Assembly: GCF_026151205.1 (NCBI RefSeq)
Contig: NC_087080.1
Span: 15,571,337-15,635,336 of the forward strand
Direction: 5' to 3'
DNA length: 64,000 nt
DNA from: Bolinopsis microptera
Taxonomy: Eukaryota > Ctenophora > Tentaculata > Lobata > Bolinopsidae
This document shows positions 54,382 through 64,000 of this stretch, piece by piece (positions within the stretch are counted from its first letter, which is position 1; the number at the start of each line of letters is the position of its first letter). The notes beneath the pieces are model-generated. The model saw only the letters and a program-made list of their open reading frames with translations. It was not told the DNA's origin and ran no database searches. The translations under genes were made by a program, and so were the position numbers.

Positions 54382-55455
54382 TTACTCTGCAATTATCGCA
54401 GGAGTTTCTTGTTCCGTACTTCCATTACCGTTTCTAGGTCCTTTCCGTCTGATACTATAACTGGAAGTGTACGTTACATGAGTGTCACATTTCACCGTTT
54501 GGTATGTTTTCTCCTGGATCTTCTTTTCCAGTGAACGATCAAAGTACTTCCTCATAGCCTCAAAGCCCAGTTCCATTAATGCTACAGCTACAATCAAGAG
54601 AAGCATTTGAAACAACATGCTTAAAAATCTTGGGCCCGGATTTTCATAGCCTGGTCCAAAAATGTGCTGTTCTCCGAATCCGATCGTTGTCATGCCATTT
54701 ATGATATAGCAGTAGATCCCCTCTGTGAGACTCCATACTCTAGAATACCCCACTTTTGTATACTTTTTCTTGGTTGCATCGTCAGTACTGTACTGGTATA
54801 CCATTTTTGTCGAAATATATCCTTGAAGGACTATGTACACCACTCCCAATTTAATGGCTAGCGCAGCAACAATCTTATAGTTTCCAAACCACTTCTTTAC
54901 GAAAGCTGAAGTTCTGCGAATTCGTTTGTTAGATTTCGTAATCCTGACGACCAGCCCGATCAAGGCAGAGACGAGTGGTAGTCCAATCATGGCATAGACT
55001 ATGGTAAAACTCTTATACAGTATAGATGTAGGTTTCCGTAATCCCCATCCAGTGGTGGATATTATACTGAAACTGTAAAGCATAGTGTCCATAAACTTCA
55101 TGCTGTTCCATCCATACAAATCAAGTTTAGCAAGTTTACATTCTAAGTCCGCTTTTCTAAAGATGCGATTGTAAAACTGTCCGTAATCCTCCATTGATTT
55201 GTTCGCAATATTTGATTTATTAAATTCTGCTTGTTCAATGAACAATTCATAATTGATTACTTTAGCGTTGTTACCCTCAATTCCTGAAAACACCAAGGCT
55301 CCGAACATTAAGAAGATGGCTAGGGCTTGAACAATCCAAGTAGTTTTATTAAAGAAATATGCCGATAAAGATTCTCGCATTATCATGAACCACTCCTCGT
55401 GCAGTGAGCTATTGCTAGTTTCCTTCTCTTCTTCTAGTACAATGTTTTCTTCCAT
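54382..55455 (-). CDS. Two-pore-domain (K2P) potassium channel A, intronless, 357 aa
   Basis: Topology is that of K2P leak channels: TM1 (about 41-57), a long extracellular cap region with several potential N-glycosylation sites (NKS), pore helix and filter 1 (STTGWG, 133-138), TM2 (149-171), TM3 (196-216), pore 2 (TTIGFG, 256-261), TM4 (277-300). K2P dimers pass background K+ current across the plasma membrane. Filter 1 has GWG, with Thr in place of the usual Ile before it, where GYG (rarely GFG) is standard, and Leu follows where K2Ps have a polar residue; filter 2 is canonical followed by Glu. C-terminal tail is short, basic then Ser/Thr/Glu-rich. The gene is one exon; ATG at 55,455 gives the acidic N-terminus MEENIVLEEE. 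Subfamily cannot be assigned. It lies antisense to WDR11, possibly within its intron 10, and is a diverged paralogue of the gene at 62,465. Confidence 0.92.
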   Translation of the reverse strand: MEENIVLEEEKETSNSSLHEEWFMIMRESLSAYFFNKTTWIVQALAIFLMFGALVFSGIEGNNAKVINYELFIEQAEFNKSNIANKSMEDYGQFYNRIFRKADLECKLAKLDLYGWNSMKFMDTMLYSFSIISTTGWGLRKPTSILYKSFTIVYAMIGLPLVSALIGLVVRITKSNKRIRRTSAFVKKWFGNYKIVAALAIKLGVVYIVLQGYISTKMVYQYSTDDATKKKYTKVGYSRVWSLTEGIYCYIINGMTTIGFGEQHIFGPGYENPGPRFLSMLFQMLLLIVAVALMELGFEAMRKYFDRSLEKKIQEKTYQTVKCDTHVTYTSSYSIRRKGPRNGNGSTEQETPAIIAE

Positions 55456-58400
55456 TATGTTTTGACTTCCTTGGTTGTGAGGATTTCGGTTATTCTTTAC
55501 ACGATTTGAAAATTTATTTTTGTATAGTAATATAAAAAAGTGAATAATAAAAATGAAAATAAGAATTTTCCACGCTTTGACAGTCCAGTTGGTGATAGAA
55601 CTTACGGTAGAACTAGAGGAAGCGATAGCTCACCGCGACCGGTCACCGCTGGTAAATTAATATTGCGACGGTGAACTTTTATGAGATCTCTGAATAGACA
55701 TGGTATTTAAAGAACTAGTTGAGGTAGAAAACAGACACTATACGGCGACCTGAAAGACGAAGGCGAAAAAGCAATGAATGAAAGCAATGGACAGGAAGCA
55801 ACAGGAGTAAGAACTGCAAACCTAGCAATTACAAAATATTTTAACCTTAAATAAATAATAGGTAAATAATGTAGAGAATAGGGCCAAGTCTAGCATTATG
55901 TCATTATTTAAATAATCGCCTCCAAAAAAGTTTAAACGGTAACATTAATGCTGCCTAATTGTTTTTTAAAGTCTCACAAAAAATAACTCTCAAGCCCACA
56001 GACACTCAAATAATGTCCTCCGAACATGTTAATGTCACTCCCTAGTTGAGCATTAATATTCAATTATTAGGACACAACAATATTCTTATATTAGAACATG
56101 GGGACCATTCCGGAAATGCTCGATTAAAATCGAAACAGGGTGGTGCTCGATTTTAAGTGCTCGATTTAAGTGCTCGATTTTATCCGGGTATTTCCGGTAT
56201 GGTGACAAACAAAAAAGGGAAAGTCGACGCCATTAAATAAGGAATATCGATATGAGAATGGCATAAATGTTCAGAAATTGCTCCCGACAGGTTTACCGTA
56301 CAGATTTCGACAGCGGTAATAGCAAAAAATTATAACCAATTCTATTTAAGGCTATTTCTGCATTATAATATATCCCACAAAAATGAGTAGTACAGTAAAA
56401 CGTTCAAATGGTCAGAATCATGAAATCACAAATTTGGGATATTATGAAATTAAAAGGCAAGGGGAAAAGTTAGAAAATACTGAAGACATCAAAATCAATT
56501 TAAAATAGGAAAAAGCAGTTGTTGGTAGTATAAAAGAAGCCCGACCATTCCGCGTTGAACGAAGTCCGTATACCTAAGCACTAAGCACTAAGCACTAAGC
56601 ACTGAGCGGGTGCCTGTTAGTATAAAACGATGCACACTTAAGAATGTGGGTTCGTACAATTAAACGTGGTAGGTATAAACATGAACGTTCGAAATGAAAT
56701 CGACTATCATAGGAAATACAACCGATACCGAGAGGGAAATTGCAGTGGGTACCCGAATATGCTTTCTTCTAGCCTGTCCCCACGACAATGGGAAATTGCA
56801 GTGGGTACCCGAATATGCTTTCTCCTAGCCTGCCCCCACGACAATAAAGGAACCGATACACTGATATCATTATCAGAGATTTGAAGCAGAAAAAAAACGG
56901 CATTTTACCAAAGAGCTGAATATTCATATTACTATTAATCTAATACAATGCATTATATAATAACCAATACAGGAAAAGTCTCTCAACACAACAGTGCAGC
57001 GGTTTACATTAGTTTCCCACAATATTCTCAATTTCCGTCATCAGCGATGAAAGCCACTCAACAGTCAACACAACTGAAGTAAACTGAAGTACCGGAATGA
57101 ATCTACAAAAAAATATCAATTATCACCATTCAAAAGTGCGATGTGAAACATATTGGATCATAAACTTCCAAACGATATATAATATGACACGATTGCACCT
57201 ATTCATCAATCATCTTCAAAGAAATAAAATTACAGACTTGACGGACGAGTGTGTGATTATCGTATATTAGTATATATAATCGCTAAGTCATTAACGAAGA
57301 GTAACTGAATAAGCCAAAGAGGCCTAATGATCAAGCTATTATTATTGCAGCCAGATTTCTTACGCAAATCATATTCTGTGCGGAAATAGGAAGCATGGCC
57401 AAGAGACGATGCAAAATATAGAGCAATCTTAACTACCACAGCGCTGTAAGTTGTATACTTGTATAGCCCTGTCCCTTTGTGTTAATGTTAGTACTTTTCA
57501 ATCATATCAAGTTCAAATAAAGTTTATTTTCTTGCAGTTTTTATATTATTGAAAGTAGATTGTCCGTGAGAGGCGTGGATAATTACAATGTGGCAAATTT
57601 ACACCTCTATTGTAACTAAATCGATTATATTTTGAAGAAATTTGTCGAATTGAAGAATCAGTTTGAGATAACAAAACACAATTTGTTAAAATAATACAAA
57701 ATTAAAATAAATAAAAATAAAATTAACAAGACGAAGTATGCGAAAATGGGACGTAAAAAGACAAATAAAAACTTTCGAGTGTTTATAAAATTCTAAAGTG
57801 GACTGATAATTCGATTATTTGATCACTTTGATTCTAATAATACACACATCATTCGTTCTAAATATAGAAATCAAACGATACCGTCCTCACCAAGTAGCTG
57901 AATATCTTATTGTAATAATTTTAGATATGCGGCAGTCAAGCTATTACGTTATCTCCAGGGTTTTGCACAAACCTGCTGATAATATGAAAGTACGGACATT
58001 CTAATAAAAATTGAAAAAACACAAAAGAGAATGAAAACGGCGGCCGACGAATATGATTCACAAGCACATACAATTTCATAAGCACGATATTGAAAATTAT
58101 GAAATTGTTACTCAATCTCATAATCATGGTAATGCCAAATAGTGAAAATATGCTTAATCTCGGTCTAGAAGACTAAGTTATAGAGGCAGAGTTTAAAGAG
58201 CTGGTAGCGGGAAATCTTACCAACTTCCAGCCGTTCAATTTGAAAGTCGGAATTATCTTGCTGCACTCGGATCGTTCTGATTATATACTCTTGAACAGTT
58301 GCTTTTAATAGCTACCACCGAATATCACTCAATACAGTTGTATCAATAATTTGCCGTTCCTCATATTTGATTCTTAGTTGTATAGTTAAGGTGAGAGGTA

Positions 58401-58890
58401 CCTGTGGAATTGACTTGGGTTGTGTGGTGTGTTTTCCCCAAGAAAACAATAAATGAATACTTCCTAAACCACCAAGTATGGGTATTACATACCAGACAAA
58501 GCTGTTGCAACAAATAGGTACTTGAGGATCTGCTCAACTACAAGCAACTTGCTAGAGTTGATGAGAGTGATGAGATTCGACCTCCCCTAAGCAAACTCTG
58601 CTCCTTCATCATACATGAAATGGCTCATTTCTTGCCAGTATAGGTCATGTTGCAGTTTGCCGATTGGTTCACTTAGACCTGCGCTGCCCAGGACCTGAAC
58701 AAGGTAATTTACCTAGATGAGTTATTCCTTACGATTATACTACTCGGCCTGCTTTCATCATGTGCATAATGCATTGTGCATAGATAGAGCATCATTTGGT
58801 GGTGACAAAAGAAGCTACTCCACATCTCGCAAAAGTTAATTAGTAATTACTCATCTAGTTGCCTCATTGCCTAATTACTCATCTAGGTGC
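55456..58890. other. Non-coding region between the K2P genes, proximal part
   Basis: No gene recognised. It includes AAGCACT repeats (56,576-56,604), a 58-bp direct duplication (GGGAAATTGCAGTGGGTACC at 56,737 and 56,790) and an inverted cluster of GTGCTCGATTT words with CCGGAAAT/ATTTCCGG tips (about 56,112-56,192), a probable small TIR element. The K2P A promoter should lie at about 55,460-55,700 but no defined element is visible. Confidence 0.4.
56112..56194. mobile_element. Very short TIR element (about 83 bp)
   Basis: Left tip CCGGAAATGCTCGATT and right tip with GGGTATTTCCGG, with inner TGCTCGATTTTAAG words in both orientations. Possibly a deletion derivative of a larger MITE. Confidence 0.45.
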
Positions 58891-58909
58891 CTCATTGCTT
58901 TGCTAAGAT

Positions 58910-61900
58910 TAGACCCTTTGGCAATAAGGTGCGGCAATAAGGTGCCGCGTCCTTATACGACTTTGTGCAAGCACTAGAAATCACTAACTGTCCCCGACAG
59001 TGAACAACAGACAAATGATTACCCTGCTTTATCAAACAATCCTCTGATTTGGTATGATAATATGTGCGAACATGTGAAATACGGATACCCCGCACATTTG
59101 GAAGCTAATATATCGTATATTTAGCACATTATATATTTAGGGAGTTACGTGTAATTTTATGGTTATTTGCATCTTTCAGGGCCATTTTTCTTGCACAAGT
59201 TCTGCGTGGAATGTAATCGTGTGACAGAGTTATGAAGGTATTACCCATGTTAACATACAGACCACACAATGGTATCTTTTGAATAGAAATATAACCACGA
59301 TTATTCGCCCACGTGCTTTTGATCTAACATGACCTTGGAATTGATAATCGTGACTGTATGGCAATGACTGGCAATCATCATACCTACGACATAGATTGGA
59401 ATTCATATTGTGTGCTGAACAAAGACATGTATTGTGTATCAATTCTCTCGTCTTTTAGTCTAAATCTGTGGTCAAATTTTTCTTATTGTTCTGCTTTTTG
59501 ATTTTCTCTCGTGTAGATTGTGAGCGAGATGTATCTATCTAGATGTATCAGTATGTAATCGTGTGATTCAGTAACTATTTTAAGGCCTGCACGATATTCT
59601 GGCTGTTTCATTAATAATATTTTGAAGCAGTGCTCAACTGTGCAACAGATTCTCGTGATCTGATCTTACGAACGATGTGGTGACCGATCAACAATTGCTT
59701 TTTACACCCAAAACTGTGCGAAAAAGCGTGGCAAACTACTAACAGTACAAACATGCACAACAAATGGCAAATAGTGTGATTTTGCCCCACCGCGTTTTTA
59801 TAGGGTTTCTAACAATGTTGACAGATGAAACAAGTCGTAGCTATTAAGGAGAACTTAAAACCTCGTCCAGTCTTGACCAAGGGCCGGGGGGGGGGGGGTT
59901 TCCGATTGTGAAAATTGTGAAATTTTACAATTTGGAAACTCAATTCACCATCTAAATCATGCACCATTTTCACCATTTTTCACCATTGGATACCCCCCTG
60001 ACCAAGCGGCAATAAGGTGCCGCGTCCTCGGACGACTTTGTGCGAGCACAATAAATCACTAACTGTCCCCGACAGTGAACAACAGACAAATTATTACCCT
60101 GCTTTATCAAACAATCCTCTGATTTGGTATGATAATATGTGCGAACATGTGAAATACGGATACCCCGCACATTTGGAAGCTAATATATCGTATATTTAGC
60201 ACATTATATATTTAGGGAGTTACGTGTAATTTTATGGTTATTTGCATCTTTCAGGGCCATTTTTCTTGCACAAGTTCTGCGTGGAATGTAATCGTGTGAC
60301 AGAGTTATGAAGGTATTACCCATGTTAACATACAGACCACACAATGGTATCTTTTGAATAGAAATATAACCACGATTATTCGCCCACGTGCTTTTGATCT
60401 AACATGACCTTGGAATTGATAATCGTGACTGTATGGCAATGACTGGCAATCATCATACCTACGACATAGATTGGAATTCATATTGTGTGCTGAACAAAGA
60501 CATGTATTGTGTATCAATTCTCTCGTCTTTTAGTCTAAATCGGTGGTCAAATGTTTCTTATTGTTCTGCTTTTTGATTTTCTCTCGTGTAGATTGTGAGC
60601 GAGATGTAACTATCTAGATGTATCAGTATGTAATCGTGTGATTCAGTAACTATTTTAAGGCCTGCACGATATTCTGGCTGTTTCATTAATAATATTTTGA
60701 AGCAGTGCTCAACTGTGCAACAGATTCTCGTGATCTGATCTTACGAACGATGTGGTGACCGATCAACAATTGCTTTTTACACCCAAAACTGTGCGAAAAA
60801 GCGTGGCAAACTACTAACAGTACAAACATGCACAACAAATGGCAAATAGTGTGATTCTGCCCCACCGCGTTTTTATAGGGTTTCTAACAATTTTGACAGA
60901 TGAAACAAGTCGTAGCTATTAAGGAGAACTTAAAACCTCGTCCAGTCTTGACCAAGGGCCGGGGGGTTTCCGATTGTGAAAATTGTGAAATTTTACAATT
61001 TGGAAACTCAATTCACCATCTAAATCATGCACCATTTTCACCATTTTTCACCATTGGATACCCCCCTGACCAAGCGGCAATAAGGTGCCGCGTCCTCGGA
61101 CGACTTTGTGCGAGCACAATAAATCACTAACTGTCCCCGACAGTGAACAACAGACAAATTATTACCCTGCTTTATCAAACAATCCTCTGATTTGGTATGA
61201 TAATATGTGCGAACATGTGAAATACGGATACCCCGCACATTTGGAAGCTAATATATCGTATATTTAGCACATTATATATTTAGGGCTTTACGTGTAATTT
61301 TATGGTTATTTGCATCTTTCAGGGCCATTTTTCTTGCACAAGTTCTGCGTGGAATGTAATGGTGTGACAGAGTTATGAAGGTATTACCCATGTTAACATA
61401 CAGACCACACAATGGTATCTTTTGAATAGAAATATAACCACGATTATTCGCCCACGTGCTTTTGATCTAACATGACCTTGGAATTGATAATCGTGACTGT
61501 ATGGCAATGACTGGCAATCATCATACCTACGACATAGATTGGAATTCATATTGTGTGCTGAACAAAGACATGTATTGTGTACCAATTCCATCGTCTTTTA
61601 GTCTAAATCTGTGGTCAAATTTTTCTTATTGTTCTGCTTTTTGATTTTCTCTCGTGTAGATTGTGAGCGAGATGTAACTATCTAGATGTATCAGTATGTA
61701 ATCGTGTGATTCAGTAACTATTTTAAGTCCTGCACGATATTCTGGCTGTTTAATTAATGATATTTTGAAGCAGATCAAGTGCTCAACTGTGCAACAGATT
61801 CTCGTGATCTGATCTTACGAACGATGTGGTGACCGATCAAGAATTGCTTTTTACACCCAAAACTGTGCGAAAAAGCGTGGCAAACTACTAACAGTACACA

Positions 61901-62160
61901 CATGCACAACAAATGGCAAATAGTGTGATTTTGCCCCACCGCGTTTTTATAGGGTTTCTAACAATGTTGACAGATGAAACAAGTCGTAGCTATTAAGGAG
62001 AACTTAAAACCTCGTCCAGTCTTGACCAAGGGCCGGGGGGGGGGGGGGGGGGGGGGTTCCGATTGTGAAAATTGTGAAATTTTATAATTTGGAAACTCAA
62101 TTCACCATCTAAATCATGCACCATTTTCACCATTTTTCACCATTGGATACCCCCCTGACC
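58910..62160. repeat. Three tandem copies of a 1.07-kb unit
   Basis: Units begin at about 58,935, 60,010 and 61,078 with CAATAAGGTGCCGCGTCCT and end with CACCATTGGATACCCCCCTGACCAAG; identity is very high (a handful of differences per kb). Each has a poly-G run after GGGCC of different length (about 12 in the first, 6 in the second, over 20 in the third). Small ORFs of 60-72 codons repeat with the unit but no protein family is recognised. A CACGTG box occurs in each (GCCCACGTGCTTTTG). Confidence 0.95.
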
Positions 62161-62313
62161 AAGCTTGTCGACATAGCAAACTCTAATTATATACATTCTA
62201 TAATCTATATGCAGTGTTAAATATATAATAGTGTTAAAATGACTAATAGGTACTGGTTTTACATGTAGTTTTAAAGTATCATGTTGTCTCTGCTCTGGCG
62301 GAATATAGTACGT

Positions 62314-62372
62314 CTGTTTTGTCACGTGACAGTCTGTTTTGTCACGTGACAGTTTGTTTGGTCACGTGACAG
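62314..62372 (+). promoter_or_regulatory. Triple GTCACGTGAC E-box upstream of K2P B
   Basis: The palindrome GTCACGTGAC occurs at 62,321-62,330, 62,341-62,350 and 62,361-62,370, exactly 20 bp apart, within 20-bp repeats containing CTGTTTT or TTGTTTG. It ends 95 bp before the K2P B start codon. CACGTG with GT/AC flanks is the site of bHLH-zip factors (USF, MITF/TFE); function here is inference. Confidence 0.6.
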
Positions 62373-62464
62373 CTGTTTACCAATTACCTGAGAAAACACA
62401 AAAGTGTTAGCAGTTTTCAGAGTTTAAAACGTAGTGGCAGCAAGTTTCAAACTTCAGTTAAAGA

Positions 62465-63646
62465 ATGCGAAAGTTCAACTGTATAAAGCATGCGTCAACT
62501 AATCCGAAAAAAGTTATTTTGGAAGAAGAAATAATTCAGGAAGAAAGAAAATCCCTGTATTTAGTATCAGAAAATGAAGAAGAATCAGAAAATAGGAAGC
62601 TGGAAGTATCTTCTACCTTATATTCTTTCATGAAATCTACGTGTATACTTCAAGCTGTTGTTTATTTCGTTCTCTTTGGAACTCTGGTATTCTCTGGAAT
62701 CGAAGGTAACAACGCAAAAGTCCGGAATTATGAATTATTCATCCAACAAGGAAAATTCAACAAATCAAATCTTGTAAATAAATCGATGGAGGATCACGCA
62801 ATGTTCTACAATCGCAGCCTCAGAAGAGCGGATCTAGAATGTAAAGTGGCTAAACTTGATCTGTACGGATGGAACAACATGTCTTTTATGGATACCATGC
62901 TTTACAGCTACAGCATTATTTCCACTATAGGATGGGGTTTGCGTTTCCCTAAATCAATACTGTGCAAGGCTTTTACTCTGGTCTATGCAATAATCGGAAT
63001 CCCGATTGTCTCTTTCTTAATCGGATGTATCGTGAAGCTGATGAAATCTGACGAGAGAGGACTCAAATATTCAGCTTTTGTAAGAAGGCGGTTTGGTAAT
63101 TATAAAATGTTTGCTGCCTTTTGCGTCAAATTAGGAGCCGTATACACAGTCCTCCAAGGTTACCTCGCAACTAAAATGGTGTATGAGTACAGTGATGATG
63201 AAGATACCAAGAATATATATACGAAAGTGGGGTATTCTAGAGTCTGGAGTCTCACAGAGGGGATCTACTGCTATATCATAAATGGCATGACAACGATAGG
63301 ATTCGGAGAACAGCACATTTTTGGACCAGGCTCAAAGTATGCGGGCCGAAGATTTCTAAGCATGTTATTTCAAATCTTTCTCCTGGTATTAGCGATCGCA
63401 TTAATGGAACTGGGGTTTGAGGTTGTAACAAATTATTTTGATCGTTCGCTTGAAAAGAAGATGGAGAAAACATACCAAAAGGTGGATAGTATCAATCCCA
63501 TAACCTACAGTGCAACCAATGGGGGGAATGGAGCCGCTAACTGTAACGGTAGTGCCATCAAGGCAGAGAAAGTTATGATTCAGGGTAGAGTGGTGATTAG
63601 AAAGTCAAGCAAAAGCTGGCTTAACTTGGTGTTGAGGCCGAGATAA
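62465..63646 (+). CDS. Two-pore-domain (K2P) potassium channel B, intronless, 393 aa
   Basis: Paralogue of K2P A with the same plan: TM1 (about 60-77), cap, filter 1 STIGWG (153-158), TM2 (168-190), TM3 (214-236), filter 2 TTIGFG (276-281), TM4 (297-320). Shared blocks include FSGIEGNNAKV, NKSMED, ADLECK.AKLDLYGWN, VGYSRVWSLTEG and IYCYIINGMTTIGFGEQHIF. It keeps Ile in TIGWG where A has Thr, so GWG is common to both and is not a sequencing error. The N-terminus is about 20 residues longer and acidic; the basic C-terminus differs. The start at 62,465 is the first ATG after an in-frame stop. It is transcribed divergently from K2P A, 7.0 kb apart, with E-boxes just upstream. Confidence 0.93.
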   Translation: MRKFNCIKHASTNPKKVILEEEIIQEERKSLYLVSENEEESENRKLEVSSTLYSFMKSTCILQAVVYFVLFGTLVFSGIEGNNAKVRNYELFIQQGKFNKSNLVNKSMEDHAMFYNRSLRRADLECKVAKLDLYGWNNMSFMDTMLYSYSIISTIGWGLRFPKSILCKAFTLVYAIIGIPIVSFLIGCIVKLMKSDERGLKYSAFVRRRFGNYKMFAAFCVKLGAVYTVLQGYLATKMVYEYSDDEDTKNIYTKVGYSRVWSLTEGIYCYIINGMTTIGFGEQHIFGPGSKYAGRRFLSMLFQIFLLVLAIALMELGFEVVTNYFDRSLEKKMEKTYQKVDSINPITYSATNGGNGAANCNGSAIKAEKVMIQGRVVIRKSSKSWLNLVLRPR

Positions 63647-64000
63647 TTACACAAATGTATGGATGGACAGTTACAGTATCATTTCAAACACTGGTTGGGA
63701 CATACATAGCAATTAACTATTAACCAAGTTTAGGATACACTACAGTGTGTAATTTGTTATTCTTAGGATTCAAATTCCCCAGTATCTCTTATTGGTTTTT
63801 TCGTTAATATCATGAGAACAGACGAAAAGAACATGAGACCTATAATAAAATATACGTTCGTATCAAAATGGTAATATTTAACTATTTTTAGACTTCTGCG
63901 GAGGGTGGGCTAGATTATTTGCAGTATTTGCGAGGGTTATCTTATAAAACCAACTTTTTAATAGTACTTAAGTAATGTCCAAGACAGATTGACTAATGTG
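63647..64000. other. 3' flank of K2P B, unassigned
   Basis: AT-rich. AATAAAATATA at about 63,843-63,853 could serve as the polyadenylation signal (ATAATAAAAT). No further gene. Confidence 0.4.

Noticed and set aside
58892-61591. Conserved 60-72-codon ORFs repeated three times
   Set aside because: They are conserved because the whole 1.07-kb DNA unit is; they do not stand out from their flanks.
1-64000. tRNA, rRNA or snRNA genes
   Set aside because: No cloverleaf with A and B boxes or rRNA core words was noticed on reading; a covariance search was not possible.

Overview
This is a stretch of animal nuclear genome: AT-rich, with interrupted genes, polyadenylation signals, LINE remnants, many small inverted-repeat transposons and very long tandem arrays. 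The recognisable genes (a WDR11 orthologue, a six-bladed Kelch protein and two two-pore-domain potassium channels) point to a metazoan. I cannot name the species. The retroelement protein at 18.9-21.2 kb resembles a family I associate with cnidarian and sponge genomes, so an early-branching invertebrate is plausible, but that is inference. Intron/exon models were built by hand from reading frame and GT/AG signals.

Layout. 0-24.6 kb is almost entirely repeats: two copies of one dispersed repeat (about 0.48-1.44 and 14.6-16.4 kb), three copies of another (7.7-9.1, 10.9-12.5, 12.5-14.4 kb), two decayed LINE reverse transcriptase remnants (2.9-4.5 kb), several MITE-like elements, and a hAT-like element (18,483-21,659) that contains a broken reverse transcriptase/nuclease gene. 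24.6-26.9 kb holds a complete seven-exon Kelch-repeat gene (398 aa). 27.3-53.6 kb holds the first ten exons of WDR11 (455 codons, about the N-terminal 40%). Its 10.4-kb intron 2 holds G-rich minisatellites, a 1.1-kb TIR element, a 5'-truncated LINE, 2 kb of polypyrimidine and a broken transposase-like gene. Its 12-kb intron 9 is one huge minisatellite. 54.4-63.6 kb holds two intronless, divergently transcribed K2P channel paralogues, separated by three tandem copies of a 1.07-kb repeat.

The most striking signal is in WDR11. The intron-9 minisatellite (41,423-53,218, roughly 185-190 units of 62-64 bp) is an expansion of the 3' end of coding exon 9 together with its 5' splice site, so every unit carries TTTAG|GTAAGT. 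The same has happened on a small scale at exon 5, where a 15-bp unit spanning the exon end and donor is repeated in frame (39,227-39,301). Two independent expansions seeded at exon-donor junctions in one gene, giving hundreds of competing donors (and, for exon 9, AG|GT sites that look like recursive-splice sites), is the candidate undescribed system here. The remaining WDR11 exons were not found before the window ends, so either the K2P genes are nested in WDR11 intron 10 or the gene is broken.
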